A stretch of 64,000 bases of DNA from Synechococcus sp. Cruz-7E5 (GTDB lineage: Bacteria > Cyanobacteriota > Cyanobacteriia > PCC-6307 > Cyanobiaceae), in contig NZ_JAGQCE010000011.1 in the NCBI RefSeq assembly GCF_024345995.1, positions 1 to 64,000 of the forward strand, read 5' to 3'. Below the pieces are notes generated by a model that saw only the letters and a list, made by a program, of their open reading frames with translations, was not told the DNA's origin and ran no database searches. Below are positions 52,850 through 64,000 of the stretch, piece after piece. Numbering within the stretch: the stretch's first letter is position 1; the number at the start of each line of letters is the position of its first letter. The position numbers and the translations under genes were made by a program.

Positions 52850-53590
52850 TCAGGCGGCCACAGGCACCTGGTAACAAGCAATGCGCGCAAAGCCGGTGGG
52901 ATCCAGTGAGGCTCCGCCCACCAGCACGCCATCGATGTCAGGTTGGGCCATCAGCAGGTCGATGTTCTCCGCCTTGACCGAGCCGCCGTACTGGATCACC
53001 ACATCGTCGTAGCCAACCCAGCCACGGATAAGAGCGCAGAGGCGGTTGGCTTCTTCGGCACCGCAGGTCTTGCCGGTGCCGATCGCCCAGATCGGCTCGT
53101 AAGCCACCACCAGGCGAGTTGGGTCAAGGCCTTCGAGGCCCTGGTCCACCTGTCGGCGGATCACACGCTCGGCTTCGCCCGCCTCCCGCTGGGAATCGCT
53201 CTCGCCCACGCACAGAATCGGGATCATTCCGGACTTCTGGGCCGTGCGGGCCCGCAGATTGATCTGCTCGTCAGTTTCGCTGTAGTACTTGCGCGGCTCG
53301 CTGTGGCCGACGATCGCGTGGCTGACTCCATGCTCCAGCAGCATCGGGGCCGAGATCATGCCTGTGTAGGCCCCCACGTCATCCCAGTGCACATTCTGGG
53401 AGGCGATCTTCACAGGGCTGCCCTCGAGAGCTTCACTCAGGGCGGCAATGGCAGTGAAGGGAGGGGCCAGCACCACCTCCCGGTCACTGGGCAGGTCTCC
53501 CAGCAAAGGCAGGAAAGCGGCGGCATAGGCCCGCGCCTCGGCGCAGGTCATGTGCATCTTCCAGTTCCCTGCAATCACAGCCTTGCGCAC
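52850..53590 (-). CDS. tpiA: Triosephosphate isomerase
   Basis: 246 aa from ATG 53590. GNWKMH (catalytic Lys11), the His in [12 protein letters not shown] and the Glu in [11 protein letters not shown] are present, with the phosphate-binding YGGSVK and VGGASL. The usual GHSERR reads GHSEPRK, a variant I associate with picocyanobacteria. It interconverts DHAP and glyceraldehyde-3-phosphate. It is in the same run as the S4 protein. Confidence 0.96.
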   Translation of the reverse strand: MRKAVIAGNWKMHMTCAEARAYAAAFLPLLGDLPSDREVVLAPPFTAIAALSEALEGSPVKIASQNVHWDDVGAYTGMISAPMLLEHGVSHAIVGHSEPRKYYSETDEQINLRARTAQKSGMIPILCVGESDSQREAGEAERVIRRQVDQGLEGLDPTRLVVAYEPIWAIGTGKTCGAEEANRLCALIRGWVGYDDVVIQYGGSVKAENIDLLMAQPDIDGVLVGGASLDPTGFARIACYQVPVAA

Positions 53591-53622
53591 AGGATTGTCC
53601 TCGCCCAGAAGTGCCCCACAAC

Positions 53623-53808
53623 CTAGGTCTCGGCGGGGACCACCAGTTTCATGCGCGCGAGTTCCACCGTGTCCCCCGGCCGCAGCTGAAGGCCGCGTCG
53701 ACGCTCCACCGCTCCGTTGACCCTGACCTCTCCGCCCTGCACCCGCAGCTTGGCTTCGCCACCGGTTGCCACCAGGGCATGAAACTTGAGGAATTGATCA
53801 AGCCGCAA
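53623..53808 (-). CDS. S4-domain RNA-binding protein (YbcJ-like)
   Basis: 61 aa if started at TTG 53808; a GTG at 53862 gives 79 aa but overlaps the ABC gene on the other strand. The S4 fold is clear: [44 protein letters not shown]. Such small S4 proteins bind structured RNA, probably in ribosome assembly. It lies just upstream of tpiA (32 nt) in the same orientation. Confidence 0.85.
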   Translation of the reverse strand: MRLDQFLKFHALVATGGEAKLRVQGGEVRVNGAVERRRGLQLRPGDTVELARMKLVVPAET

Positions 53809-53846
53809 AAGAATGGGGGCCGGATCGGCGCTGATAAGGTTCGCCG

Positions 53847-55586
53847 ATGCTCGCACCCCCACCGGCCGGCTTTCGAGGGCTGCTGCCGCTGCTGAAGCCC
53901 CACCGCCGCAGGCTGGTGGCCGGTGGCCTGTGCATGCTCGTGTTCGTGGCCTGCTGGCCCTTGCTCGCCGCCCTGGCAGGCCAGCTGATTCCGGCTATCG
54001 GCGCGGGCGATTTCCCTCGGGTTCTGCGGGCGATCGCCCTGGCCCTGGCGGTGTTCCTGGTGCAGAAGCTGGCCCAGTTCGGTCAGGACACCCTGCTGGC
54101 CTCCCCGGCGCTGCAGGTGAGTCAGGCACTGCGCAGCCAGTTGTTCGCACGACTGCAACGGCTGGAGTTCTCGGCTCTGGAGAAACTCTCGGCCGGTGAT
54201 CTCACCTACCGCCTCACCGAAGACGCCGACCGGGTCGGGGAGGTGATCTACAAAACGATCCAGGACACCACCCCGAGCCTGCTCCAGCTGGTGGTGGTCT
54301 TCGGCTACATGGTGTTTCTCGACTGGAAGCTGTCCCTGGCCACGCTGGTGCTGGCCCCGCTTGTGGCGGTGATGGTCAGCGGCTTTGGCGCTCGGGTGAT
54401 GGGAGCCGCTGAGCGCAGCCAGAAACAGGTGAGCGAGCTGGCGGGCCTGCTGGCCGAAGCCATCGGTGGCCTGCCGCTGGTGCGGGCTTTCGCGGCCGAG
54501 GCCTGGCTGCAGAACCGCTTCGAGCAGGAAATCGATCTGCATCGGCGCGCTCGTTACCGCACCCTGCGCCTGCTGGCTCTGCAACATCCGGTGGTGGGCT
54601 TCATCGAAGCGGCAGGAATTCTCTCAGTGCTGCTGATCGGGGCGGCCCGCATCCAGGCCGGCGGGCTCGACAGTCAAGGGTTCAGCTCCTACGTGGCTGC
54701 CCTGCTGATGCTGATCGATCCGATCTCACACCTCACCACCAACTACAACGAGTTTCAGCAGGGTCAGGCATCCCTCAACCGTCTGCGCGAGATCGAGCGC
54801 GAGCCGATGGAGATCCCCGACCGCCCCGGCGCCAAGCCCCTGGGCCCGGTGCGCGGGGGCCTCAGGCTGGAGAACGTCTGGTTTGGCTACGACCCCGAGC
54901 AGCCCGTACTGCGGGATCTTGATCTGTGCGCCGAGCCCGGCCAGCTGGTGGCCCTCGTGGGTCCATCAGGTGCTGGCAAGAGCACCCTGTTTTCGTTGCT
55001 GTTGCGTTTCAACACCGCCCAGCGCGGGCGGGTGCTGCTTGACGGCCAGGACCTGGCGGGCCTGCGGGCCGCCGACCTGCGACGGGCTGTGGCCCTTGTG
55101 CCCCAGCAGAGCCGGGTGTTCTCCGGCAGCGTGGCCGAGGCGATCCGCTTCGGGCGCGCTGCCAGCGACGAGCAGGTGCAGAAGGCGGCCCACCTGGCCA
55201 ACGCATCGGGTTTCATCGAGGCCCTTCCAGAGGGCTACCACTCCCGCATCGAAGAGCGGGGCAGCAATTTCTCCGGCGGCCAGCTCCAGCGCATCGCTAT
55301 CGCCAGGGCAGTGCTCGGTGATCCCGCTGTGCTGTTGCTGGATGAGGCCACCAGCGCCCTCGACGCCGAGGCGGAGGAAGCGGTGCAGCAGGGTCTGAAG
55401 CAGGCGATGGCCGGTCGCACCGTTCTGGTGATTGCTCACCGCCTCTCCACAGTTCAGGGGGCCGACCAGATCCTGGTGCTCGAAGGAGGCGGCATCATCG
55501 AGCGCGGCAGCCATGATCAGCTCATGGCACGTCCCGGCCGCTACCGCGAGCTGTGCGACCGTCAGTTGATCCGGGTGGCGGCCTGA
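53847..55586 (+). CDS. MsbA-like ABC exporter (fused permease-ATPase)
   Basis: 579 aa from ATG 53847, with AAGG 7 nt upstream. An N-terminal six-helix domain (about 1-310) contains the coupling-helix regions, followed by an ATPase with Walker A GPSGAGKST (about 371), signature FSGGQLQR and Walker B VLLLDEATSALD. It acts as a homodimer or half-transporter, probably flipping lipid or exporting a hydrophobic molecule. The substrate is not deducible. It begins a rightward run with two small cyanobacterial proteins. Confidence 0.93.
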   Translation: MLAPPPAGFRGLLPLLKPHRRRLVAGGLCMLVFVACWPLLAALAGQLIPAIGAGDFPRVLRAIALALAVFLVQKLAQFGQDTLLASPALQVSQALRSQLFARLQRLEFSALEKLSAGDLTYRLTEDADRVGEVIYKTIQDTTPSLLQLVVVFGYMVFLDWKLSLATLVLAPLVAVMVSGFGARVMGAAERSQKQVSELAGLLAEAIGGLPLVRAFAAEAWLQNRFEQEIDLHRRARYRTLRLLALQHPVVGFIEAAGILSVLLIGAARIQAGGLDSQGFSSYVAALLMLIDPISHLTTNYNEFQQGQASLNRLREIEREPMEIPDRPGAKPLGPVRGGLRLENVWFGYDPEQPVLRDLDLCAEPGQLVALVGPSGAGKSTLFSLLLRFNTAQRGRVLLDGQDLAGLRAADLRRAVALVPQQSRVFSGSVAEAIRFGRAASDEQVQKAAHLANASGFIEALPEGYHSRIEERGSNFSGGQLQRIAIARAVLGDPAVLLLDEATSALDAEAEEAVQQGLKQAMAGRTVLVIAHRLSTVQGADQILVLEGGGIIERGSHDQLMARPGRYRELCDRQLIRVAA

Positions 55587-55633
55587 ACCGCCACCATCGG
55601 TGATGCGCAGTCCAGTTCCACGCTCGAGCGACC

Positions 55634-56002
55634 ATGGCTGAGATGCCCCAGTGGGAGTACCGGGTGATCCACATCAACGTGGAGAACAGCTCCCCACCCG
55701 CGCCCCCCGACCCCCAGGCCGCCAGCCAGAAGTTGCAGGGAATCCTCAGCCCGGAATTCATCGCCCGGGAGTTCCCCGAGTTCTATGGCGCCTCCCAGAC
55801 GCCCCGCCACCCGGCCGAGCAACTGCAGTTCTTCATGAACCTGCTCGGCAAGGAGGGTTGGGAGATGGTGGAGGCGGCTCAGGTGGGCCCCCTGCTGATG
55901 TTCTTCTTCAAACGGATTCGCAGGCCAACCCCGGCCAAGCTGCCGCCCGCTGGCACCTCGCTTGCTGCCCCAGGCTTGGAAGGCCCGCCGGCAGCCGCTT
56001 AA
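55634..56002 (+). CDS. Small conserved cyanobacterial-type protein
   Basis: 122 aa from ATG 55634. It begins PQWEYRVIHINVE and has LLGKEGWEMVEAAQVGPLLMFFFKR, a pattern like DUF4177 proteins (strand, then GWE and a hydrophobic strand), with an inserted helical segment SPEFIAREFPEFYG. The C-terminus is Pro/Ala-rich. It has no signal peptide. It lies 47 nt after the ABC exporter and 20 nt before the DUF6447-like gene. Function is unknown. Confidence 0.7.
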   Translation: MAEMPQWEYRVIHINVENSSPPAPPDPQAASQKLQGILSPEFIAREFPEFYGASQTPRHPAEQLQFFMNLLGKEGWEMVEAAQVGPLLMFFFKRIRRPTPAKLPPAGTSLAAPGLEGPPAAA

Positions 56003-56022
56003 CCTGCCTCCGCGACGAAACA

Positions 56023-56262
56023 GTGGTGACCTTGACGGCCTCTTCCAACCAGCCACCCGTGCTCACCTTCGAGGGGAAGCGCTACGAGCTCAACGTCCTT
56101 CCTGACGACGTCAAGGAACTGGTGCGGGGCATGCAGGTGGCCGATGCCCAGCTTCGTCTCTACGAGGACACCCTCAAGGTGCTGGCAGTGGGCCGCCAGT
56201 CGATGGCATTTCAGCTGAACGAACGGCTCAAGAGCATCCCCGCCCTTCCGGACGGGGTCTGA
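56023..56262 (+). CDS. DUF6447-like small protein
   Basis: 79 aa from the first of two adjacent GTG codons at 56023/56026. The order is LTFEGKRYELNVLPDDVKEL, then VADAQLRLYEDTLKVLAVGRQSMAFQLNERLK, matching my memory of DUF6447: a short strand region followed by a helix that tracks residue pairs, probably a coiled coil. It is cytoplasmic. Function is unknown. It is convergent with the DUF3386 gene, 27 nt apart. Confidence 0.7.
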   Translation: MVTLTASSNQPPVLTFEGKRYELNVLPDDVKELVRGMQVADAQLRLYEDTLKVLAVGRQSMAFQLNERLKSIPALPDGV

Positions 56263-56289
56263 ACCTGAGCGAGTGGGTCAGCTAGTGAT

Positions 56290-57048
56290 CTAGGCGGAGG
56301 GTTCAGCTGCAGCCTGGGGCAGCGGCTCAAGGGCCTCGAAGCGGAAGGTCTGCACGCTGCTTCCCCCCGGTGCTTCGGGATCGTCGCTGGTGATCACCCG
56401 CTCAGCGAGTACCCAGGGCCCGATGCCTGCCAGGGGAACGAAGGTGTCGCTGAACCGGCTCGTGCCACCGCGGGCTTCGCCCGTGGCCGGATCGCTGTAG
56501 CGGCTGCTGTAGGTGTGGCTGAGATAGCCGGCACCGGTGTCGGTGGTGCTGCCCGTGAAGATCGTCACCACGGTGCCGTGGATCTGGCGATGCACCATCG
56601 TGACCACAGAATCCTTGATGCGGTAGCGATCACCGGCGTTCTTGCCGCCCACGATCACCTCGAGGCCCACGGCATCGGTATCGCCGGCGCTGAAGGTGTT
56701 GGCGCCGTGGGTCTGCTCGAAGCTGCGGCGCACCCGGTGAATGCACACTTCCCAGAGCTGGGAGCCGATCGCCTTGGTGATCTCCTCGTCCTCGATGCCC
56801 TCAACGCTGGCCTTGAGGTCGGCGCCCACGCGGAACTGACCCTCCACCCGCTGCTCACCCTGCTCCCAGACGCAGCGGCCCCGGTAGCCGCCGAAGCCCG
56901 GTTCCCAGGTGTAGCGGTTCTCGTAGGCGGCACGGAACAGCTCGCGGATGTCGCTGCCAGGAGCGATCGTGGCACTGGCGGCTGGGTTGACGCTGGCGCT
57001 GATTGGAGTGGCGGTGCCGGTCAAGGATCCGAGGGCGAAGTTCCTCAA
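56290..57048 (-). CDS. DUF3386-family protein
   Basis: 252 aa from ATG 57048. It matches the cyanobacterial DUF3386 family: DIRELFRAAYENRYTWEP near residue 33, GYRGRCVWEQG, then long beta-rich segments (RYRIKDSVVTMVHRQIHG, GYLSHTYSSRYSD). There is no signal peptide or membrane helix. The family has no assigned function. It follows carB by 2 nt in the same orientation, so it may be cotranscribed with it. Confidence 0.82.
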   Translation of the reverse strand: MRNFALGSLTGTATPISASVNPAASATIAPGSDIRELFRAAYENRYTWEPGFGGYRGRCVWEQGEQRVEGQFRVGADLKASVEGIEDEEITKAIGSQLWEVCIHRVRRSFEQTHGANTFSAGDTDAVGLEVIVGGKNAGDRYRIKDSVVTMVHRQIHGTVVTIFTGSTTDTGAGYLSHTYSSRYSDPATGEARGGTSRFSDTFVPLAGIGPWVLAERVITSDDPEAPGGSSVQTFRFEALEPLPQAAAEPSA

Positions 57049-57050
57049 CC

Positions 57051-60356
<3,306 letters not shown>

Positions 60357-60473
60357 GGGCGGCGCTTGAACTGCCAAACGACGCCAGCCTCTCACGGCCC
60401 CACCACCAGGCTTGGCGGTTGGGCGCTGTGTCCTCGCTAACGTGAGCATCTTGTGATCAGCGAACGTGGCTCC

Positions 60474-61109
60474 ATGAGCGAACTCCAGCGCCTGAAGGGG
60501 CTCCTCCCCCCGGAGATGCAGAGCTGGGTGTTCGTGGAAGCGGCCGCTTCCGCCGATCCCCCGCTGATCACGATTGAGGAGATCGGTCGCGACGAGGTGG
60601 AGGTTCAGGTGGATCTGCTCAAGTGGGAGCCTTTCGCCCTCGATCACCGCAACCTGCTCTTCTGGCATGAGGTGGGGCGCATCCAGAACGACGCCGTCCC
60701 CCGCGACGGCTGGGAGATGGCGGCCCTGGCCATCGGCCTGGGTGGCGCCATCGGCGAACTCTGGGTCCAGGACGGATTGCTGCTGATGATGGCTCTGGGG
60801 CTCTCCGGCTTCGCCGGCTACCGCCTCTATCTCAAGAACAACAACGAGAAGCGTCTGCAGGACGCCATCGCCGCCGACGAGCGAGCCATTTCCCTGGCCT
60901 GCCGTTTCGGCTACACCCTCCCCAACGCCTACAAGAGCCTGGGGGGAGCGCTAAAGGAACTGCTTGAGCAGACCCGCAAGAAACGCCGTCGCTCCTTTTA
61001 CGAAGACCGCCTTGAGGCCCTGCGCAAGAGTGCTGGGCGAGCCCGCGCTGAAATGGCTCAACAGCAGGGAAGCCGCCAGTCCGTGACCAGCGAGAACGTA
61101 TATGGCTGA
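60474..61109 (+). CDS. DUF3318-family membrane protein
   Basis: 211 aa from ATG 60474. It resembles the cyanobacterial DUF3318 family: [20 protein letters not shown] at the N-terminus, [21 protein letters not shown], then hydrophobic helices around 85-125 ([18 protein letters not shown]) and a basic, coiled-coil C-terminus ([16 protein letters not shown]). Function is unknown. Its stop overlaps the rsfS start by 8 nt, so translation may be coupled. Confidence 0.82.
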   Translation: MSELQRLKGLLPPEMQSWVFVEAAASADPPLITIEEIGRDEVEVQVDLLKWEPFALDHRNLLFWHEVGRIQNDAVPRDGWEMAALAIGLGGAIGELWVQDGLLLMMALGLSGFAGYRLYLKNNNEKRLQDAIAADERAISLACRFGYTLPNAYKSLGGALKELLEQTRKKRRRSFYEDRLEALRKSAGRARAEMAQQQGSRQSVTSENVYG

Positions 61110-61509
61110 ATCATCTCCCAGCCCCACTGTGCTGGCATCCGGAGACAGCCGGGCGCTGGCCCTGCTTGCAGCCGAGGCCTGTGACGACCGCAAGGCCGTT
61201 GACATCTGTCTGATCCGGGTGGAGGAGGTCTCCTCCCTGGCCGACTGGTTCGTGATCTGCTCCGGCCTTTCAGAAGTGCAGGTGAGGGCCATTGCCCGCT
61301 CGGTGGAGGACCGGCTTGAGCTGGAGGCAGGTCGCCTGCCCCTGCGCAAGGAAGGTCAGAGCGAAGGCCGCTGGGTGCTGCTCGACTACGGCGAGCTGAT
61401 CGTTCATGTGCTCACTCCAGCAGAGCGCCGCTACTACGACCTGGAATCCTTCTGGGGGCACGGTGAGCACGAGCCATTCCTAAGCTCCACTCAGCCCCTG
61501 TCCCAATGA
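61102..61509 (+). CDS. rsfS: Ribosomal silencing factor RsfS
   Basis: 135 aa from ATG 61102. The family core is present: ACDDRKAVDICLIRVEEVS, LADWFVICSGLSEVQVRAI and the signature RWVLLDYGELIVHVLTPAERRYYDLE. RsfS binds ribosomal protein uL14 and blocks subunit joining when nutrients are short. It is in the rightward run DUF3318-rsfS-CGLD27-asparaginase. Confidence 0.94.
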   Translation: MAESSPSPTVLASGDSRALALLAAEACDDRKAVDICLIRVEEVSSLADWFVICSGLSEVQVRAIARSVEDRLELEAGRLPLRKEGQSEGRWVLLDYGELIVHVLTPAERRYYDLESFWGHGEHEPFLSSTQPLSQ

Positions 61510-61572
61510 ATGGTCCCACTGGGCAGCTCGACAGCAGCCCAGAGACCTCCCGGTGACTTCCCTGTGACTGCC

Positions 61573-62076
61573 ATGGATCAGGCCTGCTCGGAGAGTCCCT
61601 GCCCGGTACCGCCCGAGCAGCGTCCCCTCGAGGAATACCGCCAGCTTTGCGCCTCCTGGTTTTTCGCCTGGCCGTCTCTCACCAACGCAGGTCTGAGACG
61701 GCCCCTCCTGATCAGCTGGCTTCTGGCTCTGCCGCTCACCGCCTTGATCAGCTCAGGCAGCTGGCCCCTGCGCCATGCCCCCCTGCGGCTGGCGGCTGTG
61801 GCCGCCGTAGCGGCAGTGCTGCCTGCCCTGCTGCTGCTGACACGTCAGTGGCTGGGCTGGTCCTATGTCAACCGTCGCTTGCTCTCCGAGCGGGTGGAGT
61901 ACGAGGAATCAGGGTGGTACGACGGCCAGGTGTGGGAGAAGCCCCTGGCCTGGCGCCAGCAGGATCTGCTGGTGGCCCGTCACCAGGTGCGGCCCGTGCT
62001 CTTGCGGCTGCGCCAGGCCCTCAGCCTCGCCATTCTGTTGCTCCTGGGGGGTTCAGGCCTCTGCCAGGCTCTCTGA
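61573..62076 (+). CDS. CGLD27-like (DUF1230) membrane protein
   Basis: 167 aa from ATG 61573. Family segments are RPLEEYRQLCASWFFAWP, two central helices (about 50-95), and YVNRRLLSERVEYEESGWYDGQVWEKP. CGLD27 is a plastid and cyanobacterial membrane protein implicated in iron or light-stress acclimation. The role here is by homology. The 63 nt after rsfS and the short gap to the asparaginase gene suggest one transcript. Confidence 0.85.
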   Translation: MDQACSESPCPVPPEQRPLEEYRQLCASWFFAWPSLTNAGLRRPLLISWLLALPLTALISSGSWPLRHAPLRLAAVAAVAAVLPALLLLTRQWLGWSYVNRRLLSERVEYEESGWYDGQVWEKPLAWRQQDLLVARHQVRPVLLRLRQALSLAILLLLGGSGLCQAL

Positions 62077-62107
62077 GCGCTCCAACCGCGGTCCCTTTTC
62101 CTCCCCG

Positions 62108-63091
62108 ATGACCCTGTCTTCCAGCTTCGGCAGCCCTCAGCGCCCCGGGGTTCCTCCCCTGGAGGTGCGTCTGCTGCGCAACGGCATCGCGGAGTCGCTC
62201 CATCGCGTCCACGCTGTGGTCTGCGACAAGCGCGGCCGGGTCCTGATGCGTGCCGGTGACCCCCAGCAGCTCAGCTTCGTGCGCTCGGCGCTGAAGCCGT
62301 TCCAGGCCATGGTCTTCGTGAGCAGCGGCGCCGCCGATCAGACCGGCAGTGGCGACCGCGGACTGGCCATTGCCTGTGCCTCCCATACCGGCACCGCCGC
62401 CCACGCCCGCGAGGCCTTCAAGATCCTCTGGAGCGCCGACATCGAAGCCGAACAGCTGCAGTGTCCGACCCCGGTGGGTGCCGACAGCCCGCTCCAGCAC
62501 AACTGCTCCGGCAAACACGCGGCTTTCCTCACCACCTGCCGGCGTCTGCACTGGCCGCTGGAAAGCTATCTGCACGTGGACCATCCACTGCAGCAACAGA
62601 TGCTGCGCCGGGTCGGGGAGCTGCTGGGGCTGCCAGGGGCCGAGCTGGTCACCGCTCGCGACGACTGCGGTGCACCGACACTGCAGCTGCCCCTGGCCCA
62701 GATGGCCCTGCTCTTCGCCCATCTCGGCTCCTCCGAGCATGCGGATCTGGAACGGCTCAGCAGGGCGATGCTCGCCTACCCGGAACTGGTGGCCGGTGAG
62801 GGCCGATTCGACACCGAGTTGATGGCCCGGGGTCACGGCATGGTGATCAGCAAGGGTGGTGCCGAGGGCATCCAATGCCTCAGCCGGGTGGGCGAGGGTC
62901 TTGGTCTGGCGATCAAGGTGGAAGACGGCGCCAGCCGGGCCAAGCACGCCGTGGCTCTGCACCTGCTTGAGCAGCTCGACTGGCTGACCCCGATCACCCT
63001 AGAAGACCTCAAGCGCCAGTTCCTGGTGCCAGGGGAGGGACTCGAACTGGCAGTGAGCGGAGAGTTGCGCTTCGACGCCGCTACCCCCTGA
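62108..63091 (+). CDS. L-asparaginase II-family protein
   Basis: 327 aa from ATG 62108. It matches the PF06089 family: VRLLRNGIAESLHRVHAVV, VRSALKPFQAM, CASHTGTAAHA and HNCSGKHAAFLTTC, with GHGMVISKGGAEG near the C-terminus. These serine beta-lactamase-like proteins hydrolyse asparagine to aspartate and ammonia in plants' and bacteria's relatives. It is cytosolic. It ends the rightward run 51 nt before the initiator tRNA. Confidence 0.88.
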   Translation: MTLSSSFGSPQRPGVPPLEVRLLRNGIAESLHRVHAVVCDKRGRVLMRAGDPQQLSFVRSALKPFQAMVFVSSGAADQTGSGDRGLAIACASHTGTAAHAREAFKILWSADIEAEQLQCPTPVGADSPLQHNCSGKHAAFLTTCRRLHWPLESYLHVDHPLQQQMLRRVGELLGLPGAELVTARDDCGAPTLQLPLAQMALLFAHLGSSEHADLERLSRAMLAYPELVAGEGRFDTELMARGHGMVISKGGAEGIQCLSRVGEGLGLAIKVEDGASRAKHAVALHLLEQLDWLTPITLEDLKRQFLVPGEGLELAVSGELRFDAATP

Positions 63092-63142
63092 GGGCTTCGG
63101 TTTGCTGGCGGGCACCATGGGCTGGTACTCTCAATCCAGCGC

Positions 63143-63219
<77 letters not shown>

Positions 63220-63230
63220 AATCACGGAGA

Positions 63231-63259
63231 CCGGTCATCTTCAGATGGCCGGGCTTTTT
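63231..63259 (+). terminator. Intrinsic terminator after tRNA-fMet
   Basis: CCGGTCATC (63231-63239) pairs with GATGGCCGG (63244-63252) around a TTCA loop, with one G-T pair, followed by GC and five T residues. It is placed 11 nt after the tRNA 3' end. Confidence 0.85.
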
Positions 63260-63322
63260 GATGGCGGGTCGATGAAGCTCTGCCCTAACGTCGCCCCCTG
63301 CTGCCGGCTGAGAAGCCATCGG

Positions 63323-64000
63323 ATGTCGTCTGGCCTTGCCACTTCCCCAAGCTTCGATCCATCCCTCACCTATGACGCCGTGGTGGTGGGCTCAGGAGCC
63401 ACGGGCGGTGTGGCCGCGATGGTGCTGGCGGAGGCGGGCCTGGGGGTGCTGGTGCTGGAGGCTGGCCCCGATCTGAGCCCGGCAAGGGCCTTCGGTCGAG
63501 AGCCAGGCAACAGCCTTCGCCGGCTGGCCAACCTCAGCAGCGGACGCCAGAACCTGCAGAGTCAGCATCCGGGGTACTGGAAGACCAACCCCGATCTGTA
63601 TGTCGATGAGATCGAGAACCCGTACACAACTCCCGAGCAGCGTCCATTCCTGTGGAGCCGCGGGCGGCAGGTGGGCGGCAGGAGTCTCACCTGGGGGGGC
63701 ATCACGCTGCGCCTCTCCGACCACGAGTTCTGGGCGGCCGAACGTGATGGCCATGGCCTGTCCTGGCCGATTGCCGGGGAGGATCTCAACCCCTACTACG
63801 ACCGGCTTGAGCGCATGCTCGGGGTGCACGGCCAGTGCGACGGGCTGCCCCAGCTTCCAGACGGCCAATACCTGCCTCCCCTGCCGTTCACTCCCGCCGA
63901 GGAGCACCTGGGTGGCGCGATCTCCCGCGAGCTGGGCCTGCCCCTGATCCACTCGCGCGGCTTCCGGCTGCAGCCACGTACGGCCAGCAGTCCATGGCCC
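63323..64000 (+). CDS. GMC-type FAD oxidoreductase (5' part, cut by the window end)
   Basis: Open from ATG 63323 to the window edge (226 codons seen). The N-terminal Rossmann dinucleotide motif VVVGSGATGGVAA with VLVLEAGPDLS binds FAD, and RGRQVGGRSLTWGGITLRLSDHEFW is the GMC family signature region. GMC enzymes oxidise alcohols or sugars. About half of the usual 500-560 aa is missing to the right, so the catalytic His of the C-terminal domain cannot be checked. No signal peptide is seen. Confidence 0.88.
   Translation, partial: MSSGLATSPSFDPSLTYDAVVVGSGATGGVAAMVLAEAGLGVLVLEAGPDLSPARAFGREPGNSLRRLANLSSGRQNLQSQHPGYWKTNPDLYVDEIENPYTTPEQRPFLWSRGRQVGGRSLTWGGITLRLSDHEFWAAERDGHGLSWPIAGEDLNPYYDRLERMLGVHGQCDGLPQLPDGQYLPPLPFTPAEEHLGGAISRELGLPLIHSRGFRLQPRTASSPWP

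Noticed and set aside
53808-53862. S4-domain gene overlapping the divergent ABC exporter gene
   Set aside because: The overlap depends on a GTG start at 53862. A start at TTG 53808 fits the S4 family N-terminus and removes it.

Overview
The window is a GC-rich, gene-dense bacterial chromosome segment. The gene content points to a unicellular picocyanobacterium of the Cyanobium/Synechococcus type. Evidence for this is a high-light-inducible (HLIP) chlorophyll-binding protein, a Psb32-like TPM-domain protein, a CGLD27-family protein, a solanesyl-diphosphate synthase, glutamate-1-semialdehyde aminomutase, several cyanobacteria-restricted DUF families (DUF3318, DUF3386, DUF6447, TIGR04168) and scattered HIP1 (GCGATCGC) octamers. 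No database search was possible. Names rest on recognisable motifs and family resemblance.

Layout. 1-0.9 kb: no confident gene, two strong hairpins. 0.9-2.65 kb: a phosphoribosyltransferase/alpha-beta hydrolase pair and a small acidic protein. 2.8-10.1 kb: ion homeostasis (CPA2 antiporter, P-type cation ATPase, NhaP-type antiporter), interleaved with a PKHD-type dioxygenase and two small lipoproteins. 10.3-14.9 kb: cupin, SDR, MBL-fold exonuclease coupled to a mini membrane protein, class I aldolase. 14.9-19.3 kb: accessory stretch with a frameshifted HigB/RelE-type toxin plus its antitoxin, a 14-TM MFS exporter and an orphan antitoxin of the same family, with inverted repeats and degenerate spacer DNA. 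19.3-31.4 kb: patatin-like lipase, NadA, metallophosphatase and glycosyltransferase-like pair, exported GH104-like muramidase, Psb32-like protein, MidA-type methyltransferase, 2OG oxygenase, Tat-exported phosphoesterase, HLIP, DUF985 cupin, prohibitin-like protein. 31.4-37.9 kb: a leftward run whose core is four tightly coupled genes: a tandem META-domain protein, a two-lobed aspartic-protease-like protein, a large exported-domain/CPBP-protease fusion and a small acidic protein. This is my best candidate for an undescribed system, probably envelope proteolysis or quality control. 38.0-44.6 kb: DoxX, solanesyl-PP synthase, MurI and AmiC (cell wall), Nit-type amidase, ComB-like phosphatase, UbiD-like decarboxylase. 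44.7-51.0 kb: Rrf2-like regulator and an overlapping hemL-livJHMGF transcription unit. 51.3-63.1 kb: GlcD-type oxidase, TpiA, S4 protein, MsbA-like ABC exporter, DUF proteins, CarB, DUF3318, RsfS, CGLD27, asparaginase. 63.1-64 kb: initiator tRNA with a terminator, and the 5' part of a GMC-type oxidoreductase cut by the window edge.

Most of the window is ordinary core metabolism: cell wall, haem and chlorophyll precursor, NAD, pyrimidine, glycolysis and Calvin cycle genes. The accessory interest is concentrated at 13.4-19.3 kb and 31.4-36.1 kb.
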